From the NCBI RefSeq assembly GCF_015767265.1, contig NZ_JADPIB010000002.1, positions 433,786 through 497,785 of the forward strand: a stretch of 64,000 nt of DNA. The letters run 5' to 3'. The notes under the pieces are model-generated. The model made no database searches. It was not told the origin of the DNA and saw only the letters and a program-made list of their open reading frames with translations. Source of the stretch: Aureivirga marina (lineage in GTDB: Bacteria > Bacteroidota > Bacteroidia > Flavobacteriales > Flavobacteriaceae). Position numbers and translations under genes: made by a program. This document shows positions 15,803 through 25,982 of this stretch, piece by piece (position 1 is the stretch's first letter; every line of letters starts with the position of its first letter).

Positions 15803-15979
15803 AAAAATTGTTAATTTCTCTAAGTTTAGAGAGCATTAAATTAACTAATTTTCAATTAAATAATTTAAATTTCATATTTAATTACTTTTTTGATGTTAAT
15901 ACTCTTATTTTAAAGTCTTTTTTAATTGTCATTGATAAAAATTGATTCTTTTAAAGAAATTTATAGTAGATAATAGAAA

Positions 15980-16021
15980 AACAAACCAAGCGTATTTCCT
16001 TAATATGATTGGTTTGTTTTT
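15980..16021. terminator. Intrinsic terminator between convergent genes
   Basis: Arms AACAAACCAA (15980-15989) and TTGGTTTGTT (16009-16018) followed by T. The preceding 15803-15979 holds only A/T-rich sequence. Confidence 0.7.
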
Positions 16022-16038
16022 TTATTTAAAGATTTTTT

Positions 16039-16078
16039 TGGACAAAACTGGAAAATTACAGCCTAATATGGACAAAAG
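16039..16078 (+). repeat. TGGACA-rich repeat, locus C
   Basis: A short version: TGGACAAAACTGGAAAATT, ACAGCC, then TATGGACAAAAG. It ends at the stop codon of the AbiC-like gene. Confidence 0.6.
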
Positions 16079-17026
16079 TTATTTTTTCTCCCAATCAAAA
16101 GTTATTTCTGGATAAAACTCTTTTGGTTCTACATTTAATTCACCTAATTCAAATAAAACTTTAGGTAGGTTTTTAAATAATTTATATTTCTCTATAAATT
16201 TAAAAGGTTCCTCATTCCAACTTTTCCCATGAGAACTTAAAGAATTATATAATAAAATTTCTAATTCAGGTTGTGATAATTGAGCTCTTAAAAGTTTAAT
16301 ATATTCATATTTTTCTATGTCACTCAATAAATCATTTTTATCTACAAATTTTATTGTTTGATTTAAATGTCTAAAATAATGACTGAGCCTTAATTGATGT
16401 CCGCCATACTTAACAAGATTAGTATTATATTTTGCTTTTTTATTATGTAGTATCTCTATAATTTTTGATAAATTTAATTCTTTAAGATTCATTTTTTCAA
16501 ATTTATCTTGTAAGGTTGAGAGGGACGATTTAGAAACTCCATAATATAAAAAAAGAAAACTCACATTTATTACATCTTCTATTTTGAGATTATAATTATT
16601 CTTATGTGTCAAAATAAAAATCTCTTTGAAATGTTCCTTTAACTTTACAAAATAAGCTTGAGATTCTAAATATTCTTCTAATCTCGAATCTGGATTTTTA
16701 TACTTCGGAAAACTTCTTACGTTTTCTCTATGAATTTTCAGCAATTCAAAAAATCTATTTTCAAACTGTTGTCTATCAAAATTTTCTTGTTGCTGTTTAT
16801 TATTATTTTGAGAACGAATAATAGTATCATATAAAAAAATAATTCCTGCTAATGAAAATAATATTTTAATATAATTTTGATCAATTATATCTTCACTAAA
16901 ACCTACTCCTCTTAAATGAAAAGCATTTTTTATTATAAATATTATTCCAACTACAACTAATAATGTTGCTAAACCTAAAGGGAAAGTCAAATTCTTTATT
17001 TGATTACATATTTTATTCTTTTTCAT
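16079..17026 (-). CDS. AbiC-like putative phage abortive infection protein
   Basis: 315 residues. Two N-terminal membrane helices (about 15-34, LGLATLLVVVGIIFIIK; about 52-68, YIKILFSLAGIIFLYDT) are followed by a cytoplasmic domain with the signature segments FENRFFELLKIHRENV, HQLRLSHYFRHLNQTIKF, YEYIKLLRAQLSQPELEILLYNSLS and FKFIEKYKLFKNLP. These match the family annotated as putative phage abortive infection protein, related to lactococcal AbiC. Mechanism of the family is not well established. The gene reads leftward among rightward cargo and is bracketed by TGGACA repeats, suggesting insertion as a cassette. Confidence 0.85.
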   Translation of the reverse strand: MKKNKICNQIKNLTFPLGLATLLVVVGIIFIIKNAFHLRGVGFSEDIIDQNYIKILFSLAGIIFLYDTIIRSQNNNKQQQENFDRQQFENRFFELLKIHRENVRSFPKYKNPDSRLEEYLESQAYFVKLKEHFKEIFILTHKNNYNLKIEDVINVSFLFLYYGVSKSSLSTLQDKFEKMNLKELNLSKIIEILHNKKAKYNTNLVKYGGHQLRLSHYFRHLNQTIKFVDKNDLLSDIEKYEYIKLLRAQLSQPELEILLYNSLSSHGKSWNEEPFKFIEKYKLFKNLPKVLFELGELNVEPKEFYPEITFDWEKK

Positions 17027-17105
17027 TTTGGATAATTCACAGCATTAAAATCACAAATCTAAATTATTCACATAATAAAAACAATTACAGAAAATAAATT
17101 TCTTG

Positions 17106-17180
17106 TTTACGGAAAATTTTGGACAATATTAGACAAATTTGGACAAACACAGCCAAAAGTGGACAAAATTGGACTTTTTA
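17106..17180 (+). repeat. TGGACA-rich repeat, locus D
   Basis: Begins TTTACGGAAAATTTTGGACA (a half-site of the palindrome joined to a TGGACA unit), then AATTTGGACAAACACAGCC and AAAAGTGGACAAAATTGGAC. It lies in the 275-nt gap between the divergent AbiC-like and PLD genes. Confidence 0.7.
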
Positions 17181-17301
17181 GTATAATTCTTAAGTTTGCC
17201 ATTTTTCAAAAGTTTTATAGTAATTAATTTAAAACTATTTGAATATATAAAATGTATTTAAAGAAAAATCCTAAATTTCAAAAATATTTAAAAACTAAAA
17301 A

Positions 17302-18102
17302 ATGCTAAAAGCTACATTCCAAAATATCAAAAGTCAATTAAGCGAATTGATTTCAGAATCTAAAGAATCTATACTTATTTCAGTTGCGTGGTTTACCAGT
17401 AAAGATTTACTCGGACAACTTGAAAATAAAGCTGAACAAGGATGTAAAGTTGAAATTATGGTAAGTGATCATTTTGAAAATAAAAGAATTTCCTTTAAAA
17501 ATTTTCAAAAAAAAGGTGGTTCTATAAAAATACTGCCAACAAAAAGTGGTAAATTTTTACATGACAAATTTGCTGTTTTTGATAATAAAATTGTTGCATC
17601 TGGTTCTTATAATTGGACTAATTCTGCTGAATATTATAATCATGAAATTATAATAATTAGTGATGACAAAACACTTGTAAAACAATTTAATTTTAGATTT
17701 CAAAATCTTCAACGAATCGTAAAAGAATATGATGAACAAATACTCATAAATAATCAACTAATCAATAGAGATATAAAAGAAGAAGAATTTTCTAATCTTG
17801 AAAAAGATTTGGAACAAGATTTTGTTTCTACTATTAAAGAAGCTAATAAGCTTGGTGCAAAAATTAATTCAGAAATGGTTTTAGATTATATTCATCGTTA
17901 TGGTGCTATTGGAGGAGCAACAAGACTTATAAACAAAGGAACTGAAAACCTTCAATCTGGTTTAATTAAATTATTTGAAATAAATAAACTTGATATTAGT
18001 TTTGAAAATATCATTTTAAAAGAAAAATATAAAGTTCTCTTTGATAAAAATACCATTGAAAATGCTGAAAAAAGATTAATTAAATTAAATTTCAAACCTT
18101 AA
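17302..18102 (+). CDS. Phospholipase D-like (HKD) nuclease-family protein
   Basis: 266 residues. One HKD motif, HDKFAVFD with His87, Lys89 and Asp94, is followed by GSYNWTNSAE, the arrangement of Nuc-type single-HKD nucleases that act as dimers. The N-terminus (KESILISVAWFTSKDLLGQL) fits the first strand of the fold. A helical C-terminal region (about 165-266) has no recognised domain. PLD-family nucleases are frequent in restriction-like defence modules, and the gene lies 186 nt upstream of hsdM. It might work alone or with the restriction system. Confidence 0.85.
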   Translation: MLKATFQNIKSQLSELISESKESILISVAWFTSKDLLGQLENKAEQGCKVEIMVSDHFENKRISFKNFQKKGGSIKILPTKSGKFLHDKFAVFDNKIVASGSYNWTNSAEYYNHEIIIISDDKTLVKQFNFRFQNLQRIVKEYDEQILINNQLINRDIKEEEFSNLEKDLEQDFVSTIKEANKLGAKINSEMVLDYIHRYGAIGGATRLINKGTENLQSGLIKLFEINKLDISFENIILKEKYKVLFDKNTIENAEKRLIKLNFKP

Positions 18103-18288
18103 CTTCAAAAGGTTAGAATTTCATAAATCAGTTTATTGATTTTAGTAATTTCTCTCCCTAGATTTCTTATTTTTGAACTCTCAAATTCTTATCTTCAAAA
18201 AAGATAGTTTTTGATATTAAAAGTGAGAAACTAAATCATTACAGAATTAAATAGAGCATCTATTTTTTAAGCAAAAAAAACAAATAAA

Positions 18289-19851
18289 ATGGAAATCAAC
18301 AAATTATCTTTAGGCCAATTGGAAAGTTGGTTGTGGGATTCTGCAAATATATTGAGAGGAAACATTGATTCTTCGGATTTTAAAAACTATATCTTTGGAT
18401 TACTTTTCTTAAAACGTTCAAATGATATGTTTGAAGAAGAAGTAGAAAACTTGATGAAAGAAGAAGGTTATTCTAGAAAAGAAGCTGAAGAAGATTCGTA
18501 TTTTCAACTTCCTGAAGAAGCCAAATGGGAAAACTTAAAAAAAGAAACGGAGAATATTGGTGTAACGCTAGACAAAGCTTTTGCTGCTATCGAACGTGAA
18601 AACCCTTCTCTAGAAAATGTAGTTACTACTACTAAATTTGGAGATAAAGAAAAATTATCAGATGATGTATTACAACGTTTACTACGTCATTTTAATATGC
18701 ATTCGCTTCGAAACGATCATTTAGAATCTAACGATTTACTAGGTGCTGCTTACGAATATTTAATCAAACAATTTGCGGATGATGCAGGTAAAAAAGGTGG
18801 AGAATTCTATACGCCGAAAGGCGTGGTACAACTTATCGTACAATTGATCAAACCGCAACCTAAACAAAAAATTTATGACCCAACTTGTGGTTCTGGTGGA
18901 ATGTTGATTGAAACTGCCAAATACATTGCCAAACAAGAAGGCGGAAAAGAAGAAAATGTAATTAATGTTTCGCTTGCTGGACAAGAAAAAAACTTGAGTA
19001 CTTGGGCAATTGGTAAATTAAATATGATTCTTCATAATTTTGACGATGCCGACATCCAAAAAGGAGATACTTTAGTAAGCCCAAAACATAAAAATGAAGA
19101 AAATGAACTAATGCTTTTTGATCGTGTGATTGCCAATCCGCCTTTTTCGGATAAAGAATGGTGGACACCTGCGGAAGTAAATGTGGAAACCAAAGTAGGA
19201 AAAGACGGAAAAGAGAAAAAAGTAACGCCAAATTACACCAAAACAGTATCAGATCCTTTCGGACGTTTTCAATATGGTATTCCACCAAGAGGTTATGCAG
19301 ATTTAGCTTTCTTGCAGCACATGATTTCTGTTTTAAAACAAGATGGAAAAGCGGGAGTGGTACTGCCGCATGGTACGCTTTTTAGAGGTTCTTCGGAAGC
19401 TAAAATTCGTAAGGCATTGCTAGAAAATGATTTGGTAGAAGGCATAGTTGGTTTGCCTAGTGCTTTGTTCTACAATACAGGAATTCCTGCTTCGGTTTGG
19501 ATTATTAATAAAAACAAAACCGAAGCCCAAAAAGGAAACGTAAGCATTATTGATGCTAGTAGCGATTATAAAGAAGGAAAAAATCAAAACGAACTTTTAG
19601 AAACGCATATTGATAAAATTGTAAATGCCTACGATGCTGCGCAAGATGTAGATAAATACATGCGCATTGTACCGATTAGCGAAATTGAAGAAAACGATTT
19701 TAACCTAAATATTTCAAGATATATTGACACCAGCGAACCTGAACCTGAAGTAGATTTAGAAGCGGTACAAAAACAATTAGCCGAACTTAAAAGTGAAGAA
19801 GCTACAATTGATGCTAAATTATCTGGATTTTTAAAGGACTTGGGGATATGA
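18289..19851 (+). CDS. hsdM: Type I restriction-modification system, DNA methyltransferase subunit
   Basis: N6-adenine methyltransferase subunit of a type I restriction complex (M2S, or R2M2S with HsdR). The N-terminal HsdM domain spans about residues 7-140. SAM-binding motif I DPTCGSGGM is at 197-205 and catalytic motif IV NPPF at 283-286 (VIANPPFSDKEW). The 520-residue length is normal. Its stop overlaps the hsdS start (ATGA at 19848). Slightly less AT-rich than the HEPN cargo. Confidence 0.96.
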   Translation: MEINKLSLGQLESWLWDSANILRGNIDSSDFKNYIFGLLFLKRSNDMFEEEVENLMKEEGYSRKEAEEDSYFQLPEEAKWENLKKETENIGVTLDKAFAAIERENPSLENVVTTTKFGDKEKLSDDVLQRLLRHFNMHSLRNDHLESNDLLGAAYEYLIKQFADDAGKKGGEFYTPKGVVQLIVQLIKPQPKQKIYDPTCGSGGMLIETAKYIAKQEGGKEENVINVSLAGQEKNLSTWAIGKLNMILHNFDDADIQKGDTLVSPKHKNEENELMLFDRVIANPPFSDKEWWTPAEVNVETKVGKDGKEKKVTPNYTKTVSDPFGRFQYGIPPRGYADLAFLQHMISVLKQDGKAGVVLPHGTLFRGSSEAKIRKALLENDLVEGIVGLPSALFYNTGIPASVWIINKNKTEAQKGNVSIIDASSDYKEGKNQNELLETHIDKIVNAYDAAQDVDKYMRIVPISEIEENDFNLNISRYIDTSEPEPEVDLEAVQKQLAELKSEEATIDAKLSGFLKDLGI

Positions 19852-21083
19852 GGGAAGGTTATAAAATGACAACGCTTGGGGAGATTCCTGTGGATTGGGA
19901 GGTTGTGAAGTTGGGGGAAGTTTCAGTTAATTATGATAACTTAAGAAAACCTTTAAAATCAAGTGATAGACAAAATATGCAAGGCTTATTTCCATATTAT
20001 GGAGCTCAGGGAATAATTGACAGTATTAATAATTATATTTTTAGTGGAGAATATTTATTAATTGCTGAAGATGGAGAAAATGTAAAGTCTAGAAAATATG
20101 ATATAGCATTAATAGCAAAAGGTCAATTTTGGGTAAATAATCACGCACACGTTATACTTAATAATGATAAATCTAACCTAGTATACTTGAAATATTATAT
20201 CAATTTTATGGATATAAAACCATATGTTACAGGGTTAGCTCAACCTAAACTTAATAAAAATGCTCTTGAAAATTTACAAATCTCGCTCCCTCCTCTCCCA
20301 GAACAACAAAAAATAGCAGAAATCCTTAGTACGGTAGATGCCAAAATCGAAAATATTTCGAAGCAAATACAAGCCAACAAAGCACTTAAAAAAGGAATGA
20401 TGCAGCGTTTGCTTAGCAAAGGTATTGGGCATAGTGCTTTTAAAAATTCACCTCTTGGGGAGATACCTTTGGGTTGGAAGGTTGTGAAGATTGAGGATAT
20501 TGCGGATGTAACTTCAAGTAAACGAGTGCATAGAGCTGACTATACAAATTTAGGTATCCCTTTTTTTAGAGGAAAAGAAATTACTCAACTTTCTAAAGGT
20601 GAGGTTTTAGATAATATTGTATATATCAAAGAGGAAAAATTCAATGAATTAAAACAAAAATACGGAGCTCCATTAATGGGAGATATACTTATTTCAGCTG
20701 TTGGTACTATTGGGTCAATATATTTAATCAATAACGATAATGATTTTTATTTTAAAGATGGTAATCTAATTTGGTTGCGAGAAATATCTAATAAATTAAA
20801 TAAAAAATACTTATCGCAATATCTTAAATCAAACGTTTTTCAAAAAATCATCGATAATATTTCGAGTGGTTCAAGTCAAAAAGCTCTTACTATTGTCAAA
20901 TTTAAGAAACTAAACATTCCTATTCCTAACTTCCCAGAGCAACAAAAAATAGCAGAAATTTTAAGTAGTATGGATGCTAAAATAGAGGTTTTAGAGGCAA
21001 AAAAAGTACAGTATCAAGAACTTAAAAAAGGTTTGATGCAGCAGTTGCTTACGGGGAAAATCCGAGTAAATTCTTATATTTAA
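19848..21083 (+). CDS. hsdS: Type I restriction system specificity subunit
   Basis: Determines the bipartite recognition site. Two target-recognition domains are visible (about 8-150, beginning TTLGEIPVDWEVVKLGEV, and about 206-360, beginning SPLGEIPLGWKVVKIEDI). Each is followed by a conserved helical spacer with PEQQKIAEIL (about 155-195 and 365-400). The near-identical spacers give the internal pseudo-symmetry typical of HsdS. No second partial hsdS or invertase-flanked copy is present, so shuffling is not indicated. An internal Met at 19866 is an alternative start. Confidence 0.94.
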   Translation: MREGYKMTTLGEIPVDWEVVKLGEVSVNYDNLRKPLKSSDRQNMQGLFPYYGAQGIIDSINNYIFSGEYLLIAEDGENVKSRKYDIALIAKGQFWVNNHAHVILNNDKSNLVYLKYYINFMDIKPYVTGLAQPKLNKNALENLQISLPPLPEQQKIAEILSTVDAKIENISKQIQANKALKKGMMQRLLSKGIGHSAFKNSPLGEIPLGWKVVKIEDIADVTSSKRVHRADYTNLGIPFFRGKEITQLSKGEVLDNIVYIKEEKFNELKQKYGAPLMGDILISAVGTIGSIYLINNDNDFYFKDGNLIWLREISNKLNKKYLSQYLKSNVFQKIIDNISSGSSQKALTIVKFKKLNIPIPNFPEQQKIAEILSSMDAKIEVLEAKKVQYQELKKGLMQQLLTGKIRVNSYI

Positions 21084-21103
21084 AGAATTTATAAAAATTT
21101 CTT

Positions 21104-22747
21104 ATGGAAGAAAACAGTTATTTTGATAAAAAATCATTAAAACTTATAAAAGGAAAATCTGCAAATTGGGAAGAATTAGCTAAGGATTGTGTGGCATTTG
21201 CCAATGGAGTTGGAGGAGAAATACATATAGGTATAGAGGATGATCAATCTCTTCCAGCTTCAAATCAAAAGATAGAAAACTCTTTGATTGATAAAATCAA
21301 TAAAATAATTCCACAATTAACAGTTAATGTTGCAATTCAATCAAGAAAGGAAGTTGCTGAAAATAAAGGAGAATATATCATCATTACTATTTTTAGGAGT
21401 AGTCAAACAATTGCTAGTACTACAAAAGGTAAATATTACATAAGAATAGGGGATGAATGTAGACCCTTAATGCCTGAAGATATGACTCGATTGGCTTCTG
21501 AAAAACAAGCCTTTATTTGGGAAGAAAGAGTTGTAAAAAAAATCCCAATTTCAGAAAGTGATTTTAAAAAAAGAGATTCAGTATTATCAGATATTTATCA
21601 TTCTGAACGCGTAAAAAGTTTTGTAAAAGAAATGTCTCAAGAAGAATTAATGGAACATTATCTTTTTTCTTCTAATGGATTTCTTACAAATCTAGGAATT
21701 TTATGGTTTGGTTTACGAAAAGATAGAGCGCTACTTCATTATGCTCCTTCTGTACAGTTTATAAAGTATGATGAAAATGGCAATAAGGTTAATAAAATTG
21801 TTTGGGATGATTTTAATCAAAACCCTAAAGAGTTATTAAATGAAATTTTAGCTTTACCTGACTGGAAAGAATCTATTGAGATTTCGGATGGAATTTTCAG
21901 AAAAACAATTCCTAATTATGATATTGTAGTTATAAGAGAAATTATTGCAAATGCACTTGTTCATAGAGTATATACAATGAGAGGTGATATTTTTATAAAC
22001 CTTTACCATGACAGATTAGAAATTCATTCTCCAGGAAGGTTGCCTTTAGGTGTTACACCTTCAAATATTATTGCAAAATCAGTTCAAAGAAACCAACATC
22101 TTTCAAAAGTTTTTCATGATTTAAAATTAATAGAAAAAGAAGGCAGTGGTTATGATAAAGTTTATGAAGTACAATTATTTAATGGAAAATTTGAACCTAT
22201 AGTTGAAGAATGGGATGATAGAGTAGTTGTAACTTTAAAAAAGCAAATTATTAGTAATGAAGTTGCACGTTTAATGTCAAATGTGAATGAAAATTTTGGT
22301 TTAAATCAAAAAGAAATTATTGTTTTAGGATTAGTTGCTCAACATGGAAGTATTTTAGCTATAAAATTGTCCGAAAAATTATCTTTAAGAAATAATGACA
22401 ACTTAAAACATTGGATTGGTAAATTGGTAACAAATGGCATCCTCTTGAGTAAAGGAAAAACAAAAGCAACACAATATTTCGTAAACCCTACTTTGTTAAA
22501 AGAATCCGAATTTAAAGGAAAAACAGATTTAAAACGTATTGAGCCTCACCGCTTAGAACATTTAATTTTAGAAGATATAAAAATATATGCTCCATGTTCT
22601 AAATCAGATATACATAAAAGAATTGGAGTAGAAATACATGAAAAAACTTTAAAACGAGCAATTGATAAGTTAATTGAAGAAAATAAAGTGATTAAAGAAG
22701 GTGAAAAAAAAGGGACAAAATACATTTTATCGGACAAAAACAAATAA
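21104..22747 (+). CDS. AlbA_2 / divergent ATPase-domain protein within the hsd operon
   Basis: 547 residues. The N-terminal domain is of the AlbA_2 (Schlafen-like) type (LIKGKSANWEELAKDCVAFANGVGGEIHIGIEDD, residues about 13-45, in pieces). A GHKL-like divergent ATP-binding region follows (VVIREIIANALVHRVYTMRG, about 279-298, and EIHSPGRLPLGV). Winged-helix segments fill the C-terminus. Such proteins are annotated as ATP-dependent DNA helicase-like or transcriptional regulators and recur inside Bacteroidota type I loci. It lies 20 nt after hsdS and 10 nt before hsdR, so it is co-transcribed. It may regulate the system or add a defence activity. Confidence 0.85.
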   Translation: MEENSYFDKKSLKLIKGKSANWEELAKDCVAFANGVGGEIHIGIEDDQSLPASNQKIENSLIDKINKIIPQLTVNVAIQSRKEVAENKGEYIIITIFRSSQTIASTTKGKYYIRIGDECRPLMPEDMTRLASEKQAFIWEERVVKKIPISESDFKKRDSVLSDIYHSERVKSFVKEMSQEELMEHYLFSSNGFLTNLGILWFGLRKDRALLHYAPSVQFIKYDENGNKVNKIVWDDFNQNPKELLNEILALPDWKESIEISDGIFRKTIPNYDIVVIREIIANALVHRVYTMRGDIFINLYHDRLEIHSPGRLPLGVTPSNIIAKSVQRNQHLSKVFHDLKLIEKEGSGYDKVYEVQLFNGKFEPIVEEWDDRVVVTLKKQIISNEVARLMSNVNENFGLNQKEIIVLGLVAQHGSILAIKLSEKLSLRNNDNLKHWIGKLVTNGILLSKGKTKATQYFVNPTLLKESEFKGKTDLKRIEPHRLEHLILEDIKIYAPCSKSDIHKRIGVEIHEKTLKRAIDKLIEENKVIKEGEKKGTKYILSDKNK

Positions 22748-22757
22748 ATAACAATAA

Positions 22758-25700
22758 ATGTCCAATAAAATGTCCGATAAAGTGTCTGATAAAACAAAAA
22801 CAATGAATCAATCCCCAGAATACAATTATAGCGAACAACCAGCTATCGAATTATTTCAAAAAATGGGCTATCAATATGCAAAAGGTAGCCAGCTAGAAGA
22901 GCGAACAGAAATTACACAAATACTTTTAGAAGAACGCTTAAAAAAGGCAATTCAAAAAATCAATCCGTGGATTAATGAAATTAATTTACAAAAAGCATTT
23001 CAAGAAATTAGTTCTATAAACGGAAGCTCTTTGATGGAAATTAACCAAGAAGCGTGGAAATTAATTCGTGGTGGGAGTTTTCGTGTAAAACAAATCATCG
23101 AAGGAAAAGAAACTTATTTACCTGTTCATTTTATAGATTATGAAAATGCAGAAAACAATGATTTTTTGGTCGTAAATCAATTAAAGTTCCATGGTATAGC
23201 AGAACATTCCATTCCTGATTTAGTAGTTTTCGTGAATGGATTGCCTATTGGAATTATTGAATGTAAATCGCCTAAAGCACAAAACGCTTGGGATAAAGCT
23301 TTTTCAGATTTAAAATATTACCAAAAAAACTCCGAAAAACTATTTCATTTCAATCAGATTTGTTGTGGAATTTGGGAAGTTGGCGGAAAATATGGAGCCA
23401 TAGAAGCACCAGAGCAATTTTATTCTGTTTTTAAAACAGCCAAAGACGAATCCCTAGATTTTTTAGGAGATTCGCCAAAAGAGCAAGATATTTTGCTGTA
23501 TTCTCTTTTTAGAAAAGAACGTCTTTTGGATTTGATTCGTCATTTTGTAATCTTTGAATTGAACGAAGGAAAAACTATCAAAAAACTTCCGAGATATCAA
23601 CAATTACGAGCAACCAATAAAACCATTCAAAAACTACAAGAAGGAGAAGGAGGTGTGGTTTGGCATACGCAAGGTTCAGGAAAATCAATTACCATGGCGT
23701 ATGTTACCAGAAAACTACAAGCACCAGAATTTGGTTTTGATAATCCTACAGTTATCATTATGACTGATAGAAAAGATTTGGATAGACAGATTACAACTAC
23801 TTTTCGAAATGTCGGTTTTAAAAATGTAAATCAAGCAAATTCTGTAGCACATCTAGATGGATTGTTACGAAATGATTATGGGACGATTATTACCACTACT
23901 CTACAGAAATTTCAAGAACCAGATCAAGAAAATACGACTTCTAACGATCAGACAGCAGTAGAAGAAAATGGTGATATAAGAATAGAAAAAGAAATAACCG
24001 AAACGACACTGACTAAAATTTACAAACAAAAAATAGATGGAAAATGGCAAGAAATCGATAGAGAAACGATACAACTAGAAAAGCTTTCTGCGAAAGAAAA
24101 TTTATATATCCTGGTAGACGAAGCACACCGAAGTCATTATGGATTTTTAGCATCTTTTATGCGTACTGTATTACCAAAAGCAAATTTTATTGCATTTACA
24201 GGAACACCGATTTCCAAAGAAGACAAATCGACTTTGGGAGAATTTTATGGAGGAAATTATATTGATGTTTACACCATTAAAGAAGCTGTAGCAGATGGTG
24301 CTACGGTAGATTTGTTATACGATTCTGGAATTGCAAAACTATCGATTAAAAAAGAAGCATTAGAAGCAGAATTTGAAGAAAAATTTGGCGATGCATCTGA
24401 GGAAAAGAAAGACAAGCTTAAAAAAGATGCTTTAAAAAAATATCAAATTTCTTCAGAAAGAGTTGAATCTATTGGAAAACATATTGTAGATCATTTTAAA
24501 GAAAAAATATATCCTGATGGACACAAAGCCATGTTGGTTTGTAATGGTCGAGAAGCTGCAATTCGATACCAACAAATTTTACATCGATTAAAAGAAGAAG
24601 GTTATCATGATTTTGATTCGAAAGTGGTAGTGAGTTTAGGTTCGCCAAAATCAGATAAAATAGCGAGAGAATATCATGAAACAATGAGTTGGAATATAAA
24701 AAATCCGAATCATAAAAAACCTGTGTTTGTAGTTCCTACAGAGGATATTAAAGACGTTACAGAAGATTTTAAACTTCCTTTTGGAAACGAAGAAGAAACA
24801 GAAAAATCTGGAAAAAAGAAATATGACAATACTGCTTTTCTGATTGTGTCTGATATGCTATTGACAGGTTATGATGCTCCGATTGCCTCATGTTTGTATT
24901 TAGACAAACCTTTGAAAGAACATAATTTATTACAAGCTTTGGCCAGAGTTAATCGTTCCAGAAAAGGGAAAAATGCTGGTTTTATAGTAGATTATAGTGG
25001 AATTACAGAAGATTTAAAACATGCTATGAAAATTTTTTCTGGAGATGTGGTTGCAGAAGATATTTTGAAAGATTTAAATGAAGAATTACCGAAGTTAGAG
25101 TTAAATCATACCAAGCTTGTTTCTTTATTTAAACCCATAAAAATAGACAGGAATTATCAGCGAGATGAATTTATAGACAGAGCCATCCGATTTATTGAAC
25201 CTTTGGACATTCGAGATGAATTTAAAGATTTACTGAAGCAATTTAACAAATCTGTAAATCTAGTATTGCCCAATGAAAAAGCAATGAAATATCAGAGTGA
25301 TTTTAAACTATTCAATGAATTAAAAATAAGAGCTAAAAATGCTTTTCCAGAAGATGAAGAATTAAAAATCACCAAAGACGAAAGTAAAATGTTACAAGAA
25401 ATAATTGATGAGCATTTGAAATCTAATGGAGTTCAGAATTTATTCAACGAACCTATTTCAATTATAGATAGAGAAAAATTTGAGGAAGAATTAACCAATA
25501 CCTCTCCTGCTACAAAAGAATTGAAAATGCGAAATAATTTAAAGCATACCATCAAAGTTGGAATAGATAAAAACCCTGATTTTTATAAACCTCTAGCGGA
25601 AAGATTAGAACAATTACTAAAAGAAAAAGAAGCAAATCAGATTACGCAAGCACAGTTATTATTCGCTTTTGGAGAAATTCAAAATCAAATTATAAACGAG

Positions 25701-25982
25701 CGAAAAGAAGGAGAAAATAAAGGATTTGTTACTGTGCAAGAAATTGCTTTATTTAATTCCATGAAAACTATTTTTGCAGAAGAAGCAGAAGAAAAAACAA
25801 GAACCTTTTTTGACGAAATCCAAGCACAATTAAATATCATTGGTTGGGAAAGCAAAGGACGAGTTCTGAAAAAAATTGAAAATAAATTAATGCGAGTTCT
25901 AAAATTAAAGTTAGAACATGAAGATGCGAAAGAAAAGATGAGGGAAATGATAGACGTATTAAAGAAAAATAAAAATGCCTAG
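22758..25982 (+). CDS. hsdR: Type I restriction system endonuclease/translocase subunit
   Basis: 1074 residues. The N-terminal PD-(D/E)xK nuclease has Asp154 (IPDLVVFVNG) and Glu168-x-Lys170 (GIIECKSPKA). The superfamily 2 motor follows, with Walker A HTQGSGKS near residue 300, DEAH box in VDEAHRSHYGF, FTGTPIS, and motif VI region ALARVNRSRKGK. It cuts DNA after translocation. Its stop overlaps the next gene by 8 nt. Start is uncertain: ATGs at 22758, 22770 and 22803 are in frame; MNQSPEYNYSEQ (22803) resembles common HsdR N-termini. Confidence 0.95.
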   Translation: MSNKMSDKVSDKTKTMNQSPEYNYSEQPAIELFQKMGYQYAKGSQLEERTEITQILLEERLKKAIQKINPWINEINLQKAFQEISSINGSSLMEINQEAWKLIRGGSFRVKQIIEGKETYLPVHFIDYENAENNDFLVVNQLKFHGIAEHSIPDLVVFVNGLPIGIIECKSPKAQNAWDKAFSDLKYYQKNSEKLFHFNQICCGIWEVGGKYGAIEAPEQFYSVFKTAKDESLDFLGDSPKEQDILLYSLFRKERLLDLIRHFVIFELNEGKTIKKLPRYQQLRATNKTIQKLQEGEGGVVWHTQGSGKSITMAYVTRKLQAPEFGFDNPTVIIMTDRKDLDRQITTTFRNVGFKNVNQANSVAHLDGLLRNDYGTIITTTLQKFQEPDQENTTSNDQTAVEENGDIRIEKEITETTLTKIYKQKIDGKWQEIDRETIQLEKLSAKENLYILVDEAHRSHYGFLASFMRTVLPKANFIAFTGTPISKEDKSTLGEFYGGNYIDVYTIKEAVADGATVDLLYDSGIAKLSIKKEALEAEFEEKFGDASEEKKDKLKKDALKKYQISSERVESIGKHIVDHFKEKIYPDGHKAMLVCNGREAAIRYQQILHRLKEEGYHDFDSKVVVSLGSPKSDKIAREYHETMSWNIKNPNHKKPVFVVPTEDIKDVTEDFKLPFGNEEETEKSGKKKYDNTAFLIVSDMLLTGYDAPIASCLYLDKPLKEHNLLQALARVNRSRKGKNAGFIVDYSGITEDLKHAMKIFSGDVVAEDILKDLNEELPKLELNHTKLVSLFKPIKIDRNYQRDEFIDRAIRFIEPLDIRDEFKDLLKQFNKSVNLVLPNEKAMKYQSDFKLFNELKIRAKNAFPEDEELKITKDESKMLQEIIDEHLKSNGVQNLFNEPISIIDREKFEEELTNTSPATKELKMRNNLKHTIKVGIDKNPDFYKPLAERLEQLLKEKEANQITQAQLLFAFGEIQNQIINERKEGENKGFVTVQEIALFNSMKTIFAEEAEEKTRTFFDEIQAQLNIIGWESKGRVLKKIENKLMRVLKLKLEHEDAKEKMREMIDVLKKNKNA

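Noticed and set aside
15577-15839. Other open frames across the pentapeptide repeat
   Set aside because: A 15-nt repeat lacking stops is open in several frames by chance; only the HEPN frame has a domain upstream.
13308-17180. TGGACA tracts as CRISPR repeats
   Set aside because: Units are only 6-12 nt, irregularly spaced, and split over four sites between genes.
21104-22747. AlbA_2 gene as an anti-restriction or Schlafen tRNA nuclease
   Set aside because: The AlbA_2 segment alone does not show nuclease residues that I can identify; the neutral domain description is kept.
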